NCBI GenBank assembly: GCA_018136815.1
Contig: CM030931.1
Location: 8,168,550 to 8,232,549, forward strand
Length of the DNA: 64,000 nt
Origin: Isochrysis galbana
Lineage: Eukaryota > Haptophyta > Isochrysidales > Isochrysidaceae
Direction: 5' to 3'
Shown one piece after another: positions 54,651 through 64,000 of the stretch. The first letter of the stretch is position 1. Each line of letters begins with the position of its first letter. Made by a program: the position numbers and the translations under genes. The notes beneath the pieces were generated by a model, which searched no databases, was not told the origin of the DNA, and worked only from the letters and a program-made list of their open reading frames with translations.

Positions 54651-55051
54651 GTGACGGGTGATACGACAATCGTAGATTTTTATTGATCAGTCCAATTGTG
54701 GCTGCGTGAAGCCTGGTCATGACGTTTCCTAAACTTGAATCTAGTCCTCATTTATACGAGATTCTCCTCATCTACCTCTATCGTGCTTAAACCTGCTGAT
54801 GCCTTAGAGCATATTGCTATGCCACACGTAAACAGCGCAAGCTTGCTTGTCAGCGCGTTTGAGAAATCAGAATCTCGCATCAGATAAGTGCGTCACAAGT
54901 AGCGCGCTAGTAGCGCTTCTTGCTGCCGTACGACATGCACGTCACTCACTGCTCACAGGCTTCGTGTAGGAACGTTCCACAATTGGAAGCACCACTTGGG
55001 CAAGGTAGCAACTGGTGTTCCACATTGGGAAAGTGGAGTTTCACACCTCAC

Positions 55052-55299
55052 TGTTCCACAGCTCACAAGGTTGTTCCTATAAGTGTTCCACAGCTCACAA
55101 GGGTGTTCCTATAAGTGTTCCACAGCTCACAAGGGTGTTCCTATAAGTGTTCCACAGCTCACAAGGGTGTGCCTATAAGTGTTCCACAGCTCACAAGGGT
55201 GTTCCTATAAGTGTTCCACCGCTCACAAGGGTGTTCCTATAAGTGTTCCACAGCTCACAAACAAGGGTGTTCCTATAAGCCTATACGTGTTCCACAGGT
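55052..55299 (+). repeat. Minisatellite, 32-bp unit, about 7 copies
   Basis: The unit starts TGTTCCACAGCTCACAAGGG and ends TGTTCCTATAAG. Seven near-identical units, the last with a small insertion. A related TGTTCCAC appears just upstream. The rest of 54651-55801 has no gene apart from the tRNA-like site. Confidence 0.92.
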
Positions 55300-55340
55300 C
55301 GGACCAAAAGAAGGGGGACTCATGATGCACATATGTACGT

Positions 55341-55408
55341 ACATCCCGGGCTCGAACCCCGCTGCTCGCAGCCCACGCCTATACTGCTGCTAACTACGCC
55401 ACGGCTGA
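55341..55408 (-). ncRNA. tRNA-like segment with A and B boxes (possible SINE head)
   Basis: On the minus strand TGGCGTAGTTAG (55390-55401) fits an A box, and GGTTCGAGCCC (55348-55358) fits a B box about 43 nt downstream, the normal tRNA spacing. The T-arm and acceptor stem do not pair fully, so a working tRNA is unlikely. A tRNA-derived SINE head or tRNA pseudogene fits better. It sits directly against the 32-bp minisatellite. Confidence 0.35.
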
Positions 55409-55801
55409 GCTCGCCCTCCTCACCACCTCGTAAATGACTTTTTAAAGATGACAAAAACCAACAACGTCGTCGTATGTCGTATGCAAGGCTTGCAATATTG
55501 TAGTTATGGCCCGCCCGCCCAACGGGGGACAAGCGGCCCCCCGCCCCCCCGCCCCCCGCCCCCCCCCGCCGCCCGCCGCCCGCCCCTTACTTACTCTGCT
55601 TGCGAAACCCCGGATGGGACGTCAGGTATCAGGTCGTAAGGGCTCGCCGGCCTTATACCTAATGTCAGCCTGATATCAGCCTGATATCAGGTTCAATATC
55701 AGGTTAGTATTATAAGGGTATTGTAATGTCATAATGATTATAAGGTAGTGTACGCTTACGACATATAACAACATATCACTCGTCATCGGGCTCCTCCACT
55801 A

Positions 55802-56280
55802 TCATCTCATCATCTCTAGGTCCCAAGGCAGTACGTGTGACTCCCAATCTTTCAGCAAATCCTCAAGCACAAGATTTGTGTGGCACCTCACAAGCCTCTC
55901 CACCGTGGATGCACCCAGCCTATTGCGCTTCTTTGAGTGGATCCAGTCTTGCACAGACCACGACCGCTCACATCCCGAAGCAGAACACGAAAGCGGCGCG
56001 GGGGGGCGAGGAGCGAGCGAGAGAGCATGCCAGGCGAGGCTCTTCCCCGGCTTGCCGGCTTGCGCTGCCACGCTGGCCCGCGCGTCACGAATGCATTCGT
56101 GACATGCCACTTCGCCCCACCCTCGCCTTCAGGTGCCAGCAAGTGTCGTCGCTAGGGCCGCGCCACGTCGTCCAGGAACAGCGCAAGCAGTTCCCCGGCG
56201 CGCGCGCCGGAGGGCTTCAAATCACATTCTCTGTTCCCAACTCTTGGGCCATGGCTGCTAGGTAGGAGCGTCATGTCTCT
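55802..56280 (-). pseudogene. hAT transposase remnant (C-terminal dimerisation region)
   Basis: The frame 55802-56110 carries SASGCERSWSVQDWIHSKKR and NRLGASTVERLVRCHTNLVL, the hallmark of the hAT C-terminal dimerisation domain (ERxWS...HSKKRNRL...V..H.NLRL). Upstream sequence on the same strand to ~56280 may be more of the gene, but frames shift and the catalytic RNase H-like core is not visible, so the copy is dead. No terminal inverted repeats were found around it. Confidence 0.75.
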
Positions 56281-57034
56281 CTCTCCTAATTCGGCATCGT
56301 GTGAGCGTGTGTTTTCCTTGCTTGCATGCCTTTTCTCATCTGATCGGTCCACTACTTTGGCCGATCAGGTGCAGTCGTCTGTCATGTTGCGTAACAATAG
56401 CAACAAACGTGAGCATGAGCGCTGCATGTGAGAGCGTGAAACGTGAGAGCACCCTTGGCGATGAAATGTGCCGTAAGACATAATATGCGTATGCTATTTA
56501 GCATTAGTAACACTCACTATATCTATATACGCTATGACTAATGTTAGACTAATGACTGTGACTATCGTGCCTATCTACCGCGGCGACGGGCGACGGGCGC
56601 ATTTCTACATATTTTCTACATATTTGGGTGAGAGCCTCGCATATAAACGACATATCGTGACGACATATTTGGGCACATTTTTCTACATATTATGGCCTAC
56701 CCCTAGTCTAGCCACGACGACGGTCCTGGTCCTGCCAGAAAGTGTTGCCTGCCTGAAAGCCGCCGCGCCTCTTGCGGGTCATCTCCTAGCAACCGCCCAC
56801 GCACCCCCTCAGAAAACCCCTCCGTCAGAAAAAAAAATCTGGGGAACCACCTTTATGGTGCTCCCTTACTGTATCATTCATCCCCCGATGGCTAACCCGA
56901 GGGGGTTGTATTGTAAAGATTGGCGATCGGGAAATCCCGCCGGGGCCGTCGGCTCCTGTAGGGGAACAAATATGTTCTTTTTCTATCTTCCCCTCCCTCG
57001 CTGGTTTCTCCTCTCTCTAGCGCGCGCGCGCGCC
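56281..57034. other. Intergenic region upstream of the PARG-like gene
   Basis: Contains a repeated ACATATTTGGG / CTACATATT pattern around 56610-56700 and no gene. The last ~150 bp, pyrimidine-rich up to the ATG at 57035, is the likely promoter/5' UTR. Confidence 0.45.
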
Positions 57035-58312
57035 ATGGCCTCCCCTCGAAACCCCTCTCCTCCGTCTCCCTCTGCCCCCTCTCGGGAACAGGAAGGGCGT
57101 CCTTCGCGCGGTTTGCGCGTGACACGCTTGATGTCGAGCAGTGCCGCTATCCGTGCTCGCGCACTACGCAAGGAGGACTACGGCTGCCCTCTGCCCACTT
57201 TTTTCCACCCGGGTGCTGAGGGAGTGAGGCAGCGGGTACTTCTGGAGACTCTGGGAGCGCTCGAGGAGGCAAGTGCGACAGCGAGCTATCACGTACTCGC
57301 GCAGCACAATCTCGCTAGATGGAACGCCCAAGCAATCGAAGCGGGAAGGAAGGAGCGACCAGACGCACGAGAGGAGCGCACGCGGTGCACAGTGCTTGTC
57401 CTTCCTGGTGATTGGGGTGCCGTCACTCTGCAGTTGACCCAACGCTTCGGCGAGACGTTTGCGTGCCTCAACATGGCCAACGCCTATGGGCCTGGTGGGG
57501 GCTACACCGACGGCATGGTAGCGCAGGAGGAAAACATGTTCCGGAGGACAGACTGCCACTTTGCACTCGATCCTCAATTAATGGACAAAGACCGGCTTGA
57601 ATATATTCCACAGCACTCACGGCTGCTCAACGCGGTCGATGGACGGGTTTACCTCGATACTGAGTCCCCACGCGTATGTATACGCGGTCCCGAGGACCGT
57701 TCACAAAGTGACCTCGGCTATGCATGGTTGAATGATGATGAGGTGAGACGGTTGCCATGAGGCGCAGCAGGGATTTGTGCACTTTTTTTTGCGCGAGGTC
57801 GGGATTTCCCGTGCTCTATTCGGTCATCCGTGCCCCGGAGGCGGTCGACCAGCACCTCCTTACTGGCACCATATTTCGATCGTTGCAACCAGGTCTTTCC
57901 GTTCTATGAGTTACGTGCTGCGGCCATGGACCTTCGCGATGGTTCATCCTTTGATTCCGAGAAGACCGCGAAGCGTATTCGCGCACAGTTAGATACCTTG
58001 ATTGACAAAGGTAAGAAGGGGGAGGCCCAGCCTGGCCTCGATAGTGTTGAGTCATCACCATGGCTTCTCATTTGTCAGACGCACCCTCTGCTGCACAATG
58101 CAGGTGTCCGATATGTTGTACTGTCTGCCTTTGGCTGCGGTGCCTTCCGCAATCCTGCCCACCGTGTTAGTGCTATCTACCGGCAAGAACTTGAGTGTCG
58201 AGCTGACTCGTTTTCGGTTGTGGCATTTGCCATTTTTCATGCCGGTTATGGTCCCAACAACTTTGCCCCCTTCGAGAACGCTTTCGCCGGTTGGTCAGGA
58301 CCTACTACGTAA
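57035..58312 (+). CDS. PARG-like / TIGR02452-type macrodomain protein (3 exons, 344 aa)
   Basis: Exons are 57035-57742, 57893-58010 and 58104-58312. The joins are GT-AG and total 1035 nt, exactly 345 codons. The N-terminal helical region (RALRKEDYG...) leads to LNMANAYGPGGGYTDGMVAQ followed by EENMFRRTD, the PARG-like GGG-x(6-8)-QEE signature with tandem acidic residues (near 150-165). Exon 2 has VFPFYELRAAAMDLRDG. Exon 3 has the ligand-loop VVLSAFGCGAFRNPAHRVS and a final VVAFAIF strand. Members of this microbial-type family bind or hydrolyse ADP-ribose (poly- or mono-). The QEE pair suggests active glycohydrolase. It could act in DNA repair or NAD turnover. Confidence 0.9.
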
Positions 58313-58875
58313 TTCACACGGCTCTCAGTTTGCAGCCAAATGGACTGCCCCCTCTCCGTTATTTACGTAGGCGGTGCTCGTCCCATTCACAAGTAATCAG
58401 CCCCTGGCTTAGTGAGTGTGAGTACAGACGCAGGTGCCGGTTGACACTTGGGGGCACATCGACATCATTGGAGGAAGTGAGACGGAGAAGATCTTTACGT
58501 GAGGCACAACAGTGGCGCCTGTAGCTGGGCGCTTGCGCTTGTCCATGCTGGTGCCCCGGGTGCGCGTCTATGGCCTCCCGCTCCCAAAAACACCTTTTGA
58601 TATCCACGCCTCGCACGCGGCTTTGGGACTCTCCCGTGTATCCACGCCCTAGCCCCTTCAATTTTCCCCCTTCCACCTGCCTTGCGGCTCCTACCCCTTG
58701 TGCGCTATTGGTCGATGCAACGGTAAAGGCACGCATTGCTGCGCTGAAACCTTTTTCCTTCCAAGCCCTTGGTCAGAATGAGTGCATGGTTGCCTAGGTA
58801 GAGACCTTGCATATGATCAAGAGACCCTAGCCCAGGAGTTATAACCAAAAATTGCTGCTGAAACCTCAACCTGTG

Positions 58876-58939
58876 ACGACGGCAACGTACTTGTACTTGT
58901 GGGTGCCTATCTCCACAAGTACAAGTACGTTGCCGTCGT
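58876..58939. repeat. Perfect 27-bp inverted repeat with 10-nt loop
   Basis: Arms at 58876-58902 and 58913-58939 are exact complements (starting ACGACGGCAACGTAC) around the loop GTGCCTATCT. Twenty-five bases downstream is a retroposon tail (GCGGACACCTTCAAGAATG then Ts, 58966-58988). No such hairpin is seen at the related tail near 14917. Confidence 0.95.
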
Positions 58940-59019
58940 GAGACGTGAGACGCCAACAGTAGCTTAGCGGACACCTTCAAGAATGTTTTTAAAGCAAGTA
59001 TGACGCGCCGTCTTCTTTT

Positions 59020-59463
59020 GCCCCCCCCCCCCCCTCGACCCCCCCCCCCCCCAACGATTAACGCTCCCGCTCCCGCTTCCCGGCGCTCCTCACGCCGCAG
59101 TCCGCAGTACGCTTTCTAAAAAAAATTTGAACATTTTGGGCTAAACACCTACTAGGTCACCAAGGTTTTCCCTACCTCTACTCCGACACCGCCCTTATCC
59201 TTCATTCATTTTTCTTCGGTTTCTGGGGTCCGGCCATGGTCCATGGTGCACTACCAAGGGCCTAGTTCAGAGTTTGGCTTCTGTGCAGGCGTTTTGAACG
59301 TCTATTTTGTGTGGTTATCTAGGGGCAATACGATTTGTAGGTATTGCTCGGCCTAGAGCCTAGCTACTAGCTAGAGCCCTAGCCCTAGCTGCGCAAACAT
59401 AACATGGCACATGCACATGCACATGCACATGCACATGCACATGCACATGCACATGCACATGCA
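59020..59463. repeat. Poly-C, dispersed repeat copy and (CACATG)n microsatellite
   Basis: Poly-C at about 59020-59052 with one short break. 59186-59318 is a diverged copy of 31595-31745. (CACATG)n runs from 59405 to 59463, about ten units. Confidence 0.85.
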
Positions 59464-59679
59464 TACATATATACATATGTGCTCATTTGCCATCATTTCG
59501 TGTCATTTCAATGTCACTTCTCACTTCCACATCGCTTTTCGCGCTTCACCAAGAGTAGCGAGCAACTTCTCAGAGAACAAAATGCACGGTTTTGGCGTTG
59601 TGTAGCCCCTTGATGCTTGATGCAGTGAAGCGCGAATACGAAGCGCGGTGAGGCTTGCGGCTACCTACAATTCAATTAA

Positions 59680-59740
59680 ATTCTTAATAGTCTCACCGCA
59701 CACGCGGCTGTGGACCCTCTGCTTTCTCTCTGGAGGAGCG
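59680..59740. repeat. 3'-end copy of the 42-796 retroposon family
   Basis: TTAATAGTCTCACCGC, then CACGCGGC and GTGGACCCTCT match 56-105 with few changes. Only the terminal ~60 bp is present. 58313-59914 otherwise holds no gene. Confidence 0.7.
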
Positions 59741-59914
59741 AGTACGAGCTGCGCAAACTGTCGGAACTTGGCCACAACCGCGTCGGGGCCCGCCCGGCCG
59801 CCCGGACCTGCGGTCCGGATCTGGTGGGGTCGGTCCGGAAGTCCCCTTTTTTTTTAGAGTGCACGTACGAAACAGTCCTTACTTCTCGCCTCTTGATCGC
59901 TTTGCCCGCGCGCC

Positions 59915-61345
59915 ATGCTGCCTCGCCTCCTCCGCGGCCGCGGCCTCTCCACCGTGCGTGCGCCCGTGCTGGACGAGAGCTTGCTACGACGACTGGAGGG
60001 CGTGTGCCGCGTGAGCACCAATCCCTCCATCCTCCAACGCCACGGCGACGACGAGTCGCACCACATGCCCATTCCTCCTGCAGCCGTCGCGTTCCCGCAG
60101 TCGGTCGAGGCGGTCCGAGCAGTTGTCAGGCTCTGCAGCGAGAGCGCGACGGCTCTCGTGCCGTTCGGATCGGGCACGTCACTTGAGGGGCACATCCAGG
60201 CGACGCGCGGCGGTATCTCGCTCGACATGAGCCTGATGGACAGCGTGCTCCGAGTGGGGCATGAAGACATGGACTGCACTGTCGAGGCTGGAGTCACGCG
60301 CAAGGGCCTCAACGCCCATCTGCGGCACACGGGGCTTCACTTCTCGGTGGACCCGGGGGCTGACGCCTCCATCGGAGGCATGGTGGCGACAGGCGCCTCC
60401 GGCACCTCCGCCGTCCGGTACGGCACCATGCGCGAGAATGTGCTCGGCCTCACCGCTGTGCTGGCCTCTGGCGAGGTGATCCGCACGGGTGGGCGGGCAC
60501 GCAAGAGCTCGGCTGGGTATGACTTGACGCGACTACTGATCGGATCAGAGGGCACCCTCGCTATCATTACGGACGTCACTCTACGCCTGCATGCCATCCC
60601 ACCCGCCGGCGCCGCGGCCTCCTGCCTCTTCCCCACCCTTGCAGACGCTGCATCAGCCGTGACGCTCCTCTTACAGTCCTCTATCCCGGTAGCTCGATGT
60701 GAGATCCTCGACGCGGGTACTGTTGCCGCGTTCAATGCGTACGCCAAGGACATTCCGAACCTGCCCGTGGGGCCGACTCTAATCCTTGAGTTCGAGGGCG
60801 TCTCAGAAAGAGCGGTGGCTGAGCAGGCTGAGCAAGCCCGGGGATGTTGTGCCAACTTTGGCGGGGCGGATTTCGAGTGGGCGTCTGGCGAGGCGGACAG
60901 ACGCCGGCTATGGCAAGCACGGCACAACACGTACTACGCTGCACTCGCTCTTCGTCCGGGCTCACGGGGCATCGTCACCGACGCCGCTGTCCCCATATCA
61001 CATCTCGCCGAGGTTATGGAAGCCACTGCACGCGATGTCGACACATCGGGCGTTGTCGGCCCAATCTTCGGGCACGCTGGCGACGGCAACTTCCATGCCA
61101 TCCTGCTTGAGCACCCCGACGACCCGCCGGAGTATGTTGCCGCGCTCAACGCCGTGCACGCGCGCCTCATCGAGCGGGCCCTCGCCGCCGGTGGCACGTG
61201 CACAGGTGAGCACGGGATTGGTGTGGGGAAAAAGAGCTGGCTCAGGCGGCAACACGGAGACGGGGCAATAGAGGTGATGCGCACGATCAAGCGAGCCCTC
61301 GACCCGCAAAATATCCTGAACCCAGACAAGATTGTCGACTTCTAA
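59915..61345 (+). CDS. LDHD: Mitochondrial-type FAD-linked D-lactate dehydrogenase (LDHD), 476 aa
   Basis: Single-exon FAD-binding oxidase of the D-lactate/glycolate dehydrogenase group (FAD_binding_4 plus FAD-oxidase_C). Residues 1-20 (MLPRLLRGRGLSTVRAPVLD) form a typical Arg-rich mitochondrial presequence. The FAD domain shows PFGSGTSLEGH, VDPGADASIGGMVATGASGT, YGTMRENVLGLTAVL and GSEGTLAII. The C-terminal domain shows FGHAGDGNFHA, the metal/substrate His motif, and GTCTGEHGIGVGKK near the end. The enzyme oxidises D-lactate (for example from methylglyoxal detoxification) and passes electrons to the respiratory chain. Length and motif spacing match the family. GC content matches neighbours. 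Putative glycolate dehydrogenases are close relatives, so substrate is not certain. Confidence 0.95.
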   Translation: MLPRLLRGRGLSTVRAPVLDESLLRRLEGVCRVSTNPSILQRHGDDESHHMPIPPAAVAFPQSVEAVRAVVRLCSESATALVPFGSGTSLEGHIQATRGGISLDMSLMDSVLRVGHEDMDCTVEAGVTRKGLNAHLRHTGLHFSVDPGADASIGGMVATGASGTSAVRYGTMRENVLGLTAVLASGEVIRTGGRARKSSAGYDLTRLLIGSEGTLAIITDVTLRLHAIPPAGAAASCLFPTLADAASAVTLLLQSSIPVARCEILDAGTVAAFNAYAKDIPNLPVGPTLILEFEGVSERAVAEQAEQARGCCANFGGADFEWASGEADRRRLWQARHNTYYAALALRPGSRGIVTDAAVPISHLAEVMEATARDVDTSGVVGPIFGHAGDGNFHAILLEHPDDPPEYVAALNAVHARLIERALAAGGTCTGEHGIGVGKKSWLRRQHGDGAIEVMRTIKRALDPQNILNPDKIVDF

Positions 61346-62200
61346 CTTTGGTGACCATAGATGGTGGTGTAACAGCTGTCGTAGGTAGGGTGCGCCATAG
61401 CGTGCGCAATTTTGCTACTTTGTATTGGCTGGCGGGGGGCTAGATACTTGTAGGAGGGCCGCGCCCGAGGTGGAGTTTTGAGATTTGCGGGTGCACTGGT
61501 ATGGAGAGGGAGGTGCTAGGCCGGTCCCTCACGCTTTGAATCACTATTTTCAACCCCTCCTGGGCCTGGGTGTCCAAGGATTCCCCACGGGACCCCCTTA
61601 GCTGCCCCCCCCCCCCCCCGCGAACTCCCTCTACCCCACGAAAATCCATGGCGTCGGTGAGTGACCCCCCCGCCTTGTCCGGCCCATGGAAGTCTATTTT
61701 GGGAGAATGGGAGGATCGCGCGCGTGAGAGTGAGAGAATCAAAGCTGTGAATGTCGGGCGAATCCTCATACCAAACGCGGAGGTTCCGTGTCGGCCGATC
61801 GCCGGCTGTCGGCCTCACAACAATGGCAATGGCTGCCAGCTAGTGAGGAGCCCAAGCTCAAGCGCCTCGCGAGGGATGTGGGAGATCCCTTGTGGGTCGC
61901 ACGCTCGATCTCGAGGGTCGCACAGTGCGGTAGTGACATATCCCCGCCCATCGCACCGCAAGCACACAATGATGATTCGACACTCGACACGGCCCGACCT
62001 CCATGAGGCCGGCCCCTGAGACGCTGGCGAGCGCTAGCGAGCGCTGCCAGAAGTTCAGGCCCAAATCCCAAATGGAGGCCGTTCGCCGAGGCGAGCGCAT
62101 TGAGCCAAGGGCTCATGTGCAAGCTCGGTCCAATGGTGGCCTTCGCTGGACTCATGCATACGCGCTTCATGCGTACGCAAAGTCTAGCGCAGCAGAGCTT
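61346..62200. other. Intergenic stretch, no gene seen
   Basis: A poly-C run at about 61606-61619 and no credible ORF or recognisable element. Confidence 0.45.
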
Positions 62201-62515
62201 CTCTTCTATCTTCGCGTCGAAGTCGTAAGTCGTCGAGCTTTTTGTTGAGCTCAAGTTGGATGCCGTCGACCCCGGCCCATTCGAGCACGATTGGAGCAGG
62301 AACTGACGAATTGGGAAGGCCCATAGCCCATAGGGCCTGAGGGCAATGACAATGAGGAGGGAGGCATGCCAGCGGCAGGCGCGGCGGAGGGGACGACTTC
62401 GGAGGTGCTGACGGGCTGCTGAAGCCCATCAGCAAAGGAAGGCGGGCAAGCGGGCTTGGGCGAGGGCGAGGACGGCGGCGAGAGCGACATCGAACGAGCG
62501 GCGAGAGGCGAGGAA
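62200..62515 (-). mobile_element. LINE ORF1-type fragment
   Basis: On the minus strand the segment 62300-62400 matches 41265-41370 (CATGCCGGCGGCAGGCGCGG-type block in the same LINE family) and leads into a short coiled coil, VDGIQLELNKKLDDLRLRRE, at about 62215-62275. 62410-62515 is shared with 46825-46930. Both ends are undefined. Confidence 0.5.
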
Positions 62516-63103
62516 TAAAAAAATTTCCAGCACTGGGAAGGTGCTGGTCCGAAGTTTTTTCTTCAGTGAAGGTGCAGGTGAAGGTGAGGGTGCAGGAACT
62601 GCAATTGAAGGTGAAGACATGGTGAACGGGGCGCGCTGGGCGGCCAGTAGCCCCCAAGGTGGCTGTTGATCGTGCTCGCGTGGGATTGGCCAAGTTGAGA
62701 GCCAAAAGTGATCAAGTGGTGGGGCACACCACCTGTGGTGAGCTGAGTGTAGCTGTGGCTGTGGGGTGGTCTGGTGAGAAAGAGAGTTGAGACATAACAT
62801 GAGAGGTTTGATCAACGTGGGGCATGGAGGGCGAGCGAAGAGGGACTGGAGGAGCACGCGGGGACAGGTCGGACGGCGCGGGCGCACTCTCAGTCATCAC
62901 GAGGCACTGTGGCACGAGGGCGAGGGCGAGAGCAGACGGGAGGAGCACGAGGGGCGATCGAGCGATGGCGCAGAGCGTTCGGAGGACACCGGGGGGAAAA
63001 CGTCACGCGCGGGGGGGGGGGGGGGGGGGGGGGGGCGCGGGAAAATAATAGACGGGAAAGGGGGCGGAAACTCAAGGGAGCACTCGGGGGAAAGGCGGGA
63101 GGG

Positions 63104-63489
63104 AGGAGAAGGGAAAGGGCTTTCGCGGGGGAAGGGGGCCGATCGAGATAGCGCGAGGGGGAGGGAAACGGGGCGCGACGGACGAGGGGAGTCGCGCGGG
63201 GAACCTAGTCGGGGCGTATGGGAAGAGGCAATAAGTGTACAAGGCCCCTTCCTTACCCGCAACACCCCCCCGATGCGAGAGCCTGTGTCCGGGCGGCGAG
63301 AGCATCGCAAGAGGCGGGGAAGAGGAGAAGGGAAAGGGCTTTCGCGGGGGAAGGGGGCCGATCGAGATAGCGCGAGGGGGAGGGAAACGGGGCGCGACGG
63401 ACGAGGGGAGTCGCGCGGGGAACCTAGTCGGGGCGTATGGGAAGAAAGAGGCAATAAGTGTACAAGGCCCCTTCCTTACCCGCAACACC
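63104..63489. repeat. Tandem duplication, 219-bp period
   Basis: ~160 bp starting AGGAGAAGGGAAAGGGC at 63104 recurs almost exactly from 63323. Only a 4-bp insertion (AAGA) and the ends differ. A G-run (63009-63037) lies just before it. The minus-strand frame of the adjacent element reads through both units. Confidence 0.9.
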
Positions 63490-63991
63490 ACCCATGTTAT
63501 CGTCGGGAAAAAACGCAGGCACCTGCACTGCACGCACACTCCGGACCGAACTTGATGGCACGCAAGAGAGGCCAGAGAACGGTGTCCGACGCGGCATTCC
63601 CCCATTGGGGTCCTGCCTGTGATGATGCCGGACCAGCCCCTCGCGCCGGAGCGCGAGGGCGGTATCGCGGCTGTGTAAGGGCCGGGCCCGGAGGCCTCCC
63701 CTGTTGGAGCGTCCCTCTGGTGTGATGTGGGTGGTGTGGCTGTGGGTTGTGCTGAAGATGTGTGGCATGCTGGCTGCTGCCAGCATGGCGGCCTTGTTCG
63801 TGGCGTTCGTGGGCTGATGCGCGGGCGTGACTCGCCGGCTCCTGTGCCCACCTGACTGGGGGGGGTCGTCCTGGCGCGGTCGCTTCGGCGACAGCGGCGT
63901 GTCCTTCATTGCTTCGTCCATCTCGGCGAGGGCGGCGGCAGCGAGGGAGGGCGACAGCGCGCGCTCCATGACCCTATCAGTTTACTGATAG
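63490..63991 (-). mobile_element. LINE ORF1-type element, 5' end at window edge
   Basis: On the minus strand it starts CAACTATCAG with hairpin CTATCAGT-AA-ACTGATAG (63974-63991), then ATG at 63969: MERALSPSLAAAALAEMDEA and the conserved TPLSPKRPRQDDPP patch. The frame stays open for 181 codons and continues into the duplicated region at 63104-63489. The target duplication lies outside the window on this side. Confidence 0.75.
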
Positions 63992-64000
63992 TTGCAGCCC

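Noticed and set aside
55080-55299. CRISPR array
   Set aside because: Units are contiguous 32-bp tandem repeats without unique spacers, in a eukaryotic genome.
62787-63725. 312-codon Gly/Arg/Glu-rich plus-strand ORF
   Set aside because: Antisense to the LINE-type element and inflated by the 219-bp duplication and a G run.

Overview
This is nuclear DNA from a GC-rich, intron-bearing, flagellated unicellular eukaryote, most likely an alga of the haptophyte or a similar lineage. The lineage is inference. What the sequence shows is canonical GT-AG introns, eukaryote-only genes (SGT1, Vps55, calpain, an EML-type WD40 protein, an ABCG half-transporter), a lipid-A-type kinase (LpxK) of the kind kept by some algae and plants, and several proteins that look axonemal. 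I see no bacterial operons, rRNA genes or CRISPR arrays.

Layout. 42-796 is a short retroposon in perfect 18-bp target duplications, followed by a long (ACT)n tract. 1793-4038 (-) is an ABCG half-transporter. 4039-7801 is repeat-rich and holds a second retroposon (6466-7353) in perfect 18-bp duplications. 7802-8629 (-) is a DUF924 protein. 10695-12242 (-) is a GAPDH with an extra N-terminal Dpy-30/RIIa-like docking segment. 12892-14136 is an ORF1-only LINE-type element in 12-16 bp duplications. 15409-21837 (-) is a 14-exon GAF/coiled-coil/calpain/EF-hand protein. 22897-23077 is a hAT-type MITE with an 8-bp target duplication. 23934-24642 (-) is a RidA-family protein. 25616-27043 (-) is SGT1, head to head with 28308-31211 (+), a long EF-hand/coiled-coil protein. 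32242-33068 is a LINE 3' end. 33515-38019 (-) is a secreted thioredoxin-fold protein carrying 17 tandem 13-residue calcium-loop repeats. 39161-40372 (-) is LpxK and 43365-43751 (+) is Vps55/LEPROT. 44348-45549 is a nested retroposon insertion. 46237-46701 is an AT-rich discoidin-like island. 48132-54650 (+) is an EF-hand plus HELP/WD40 (EML-type) gene whose first intron is filled by CT microsatellite and a 100-N gap. 55802-56280 (-) is a hAT transposase remnant. 57035-58312 (+) is a PARG-like macrodomain protein. 59915-61345 (+) is a mitochondrial-type D-lactate dehydrogenase. The window ends in more LINE-type sequence.

Common threads. (1) Flagellar and calcium biology: EML, the EF-hand/coiled-coil protein, calpain, and a docking domain on GAPDH that could place glycolysis on an axoneme. 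(2) A set of retroposons with different bodies that all begin with a hairpin just inside the target duplication. In independent copies the stem sequence differs but pairing is kept, and the coding strand ends in a T-rich tail instead of poly(A). (3) A secreted calcium-binding repeat protein I cannot match to a named family. Exon joins for ABCG, GAPDH, SGT1, RidA, the PARG-like gene and most of the calpain gene were derived by hand from GT/AG sites and conserved motifs, and they keep the reading frame.
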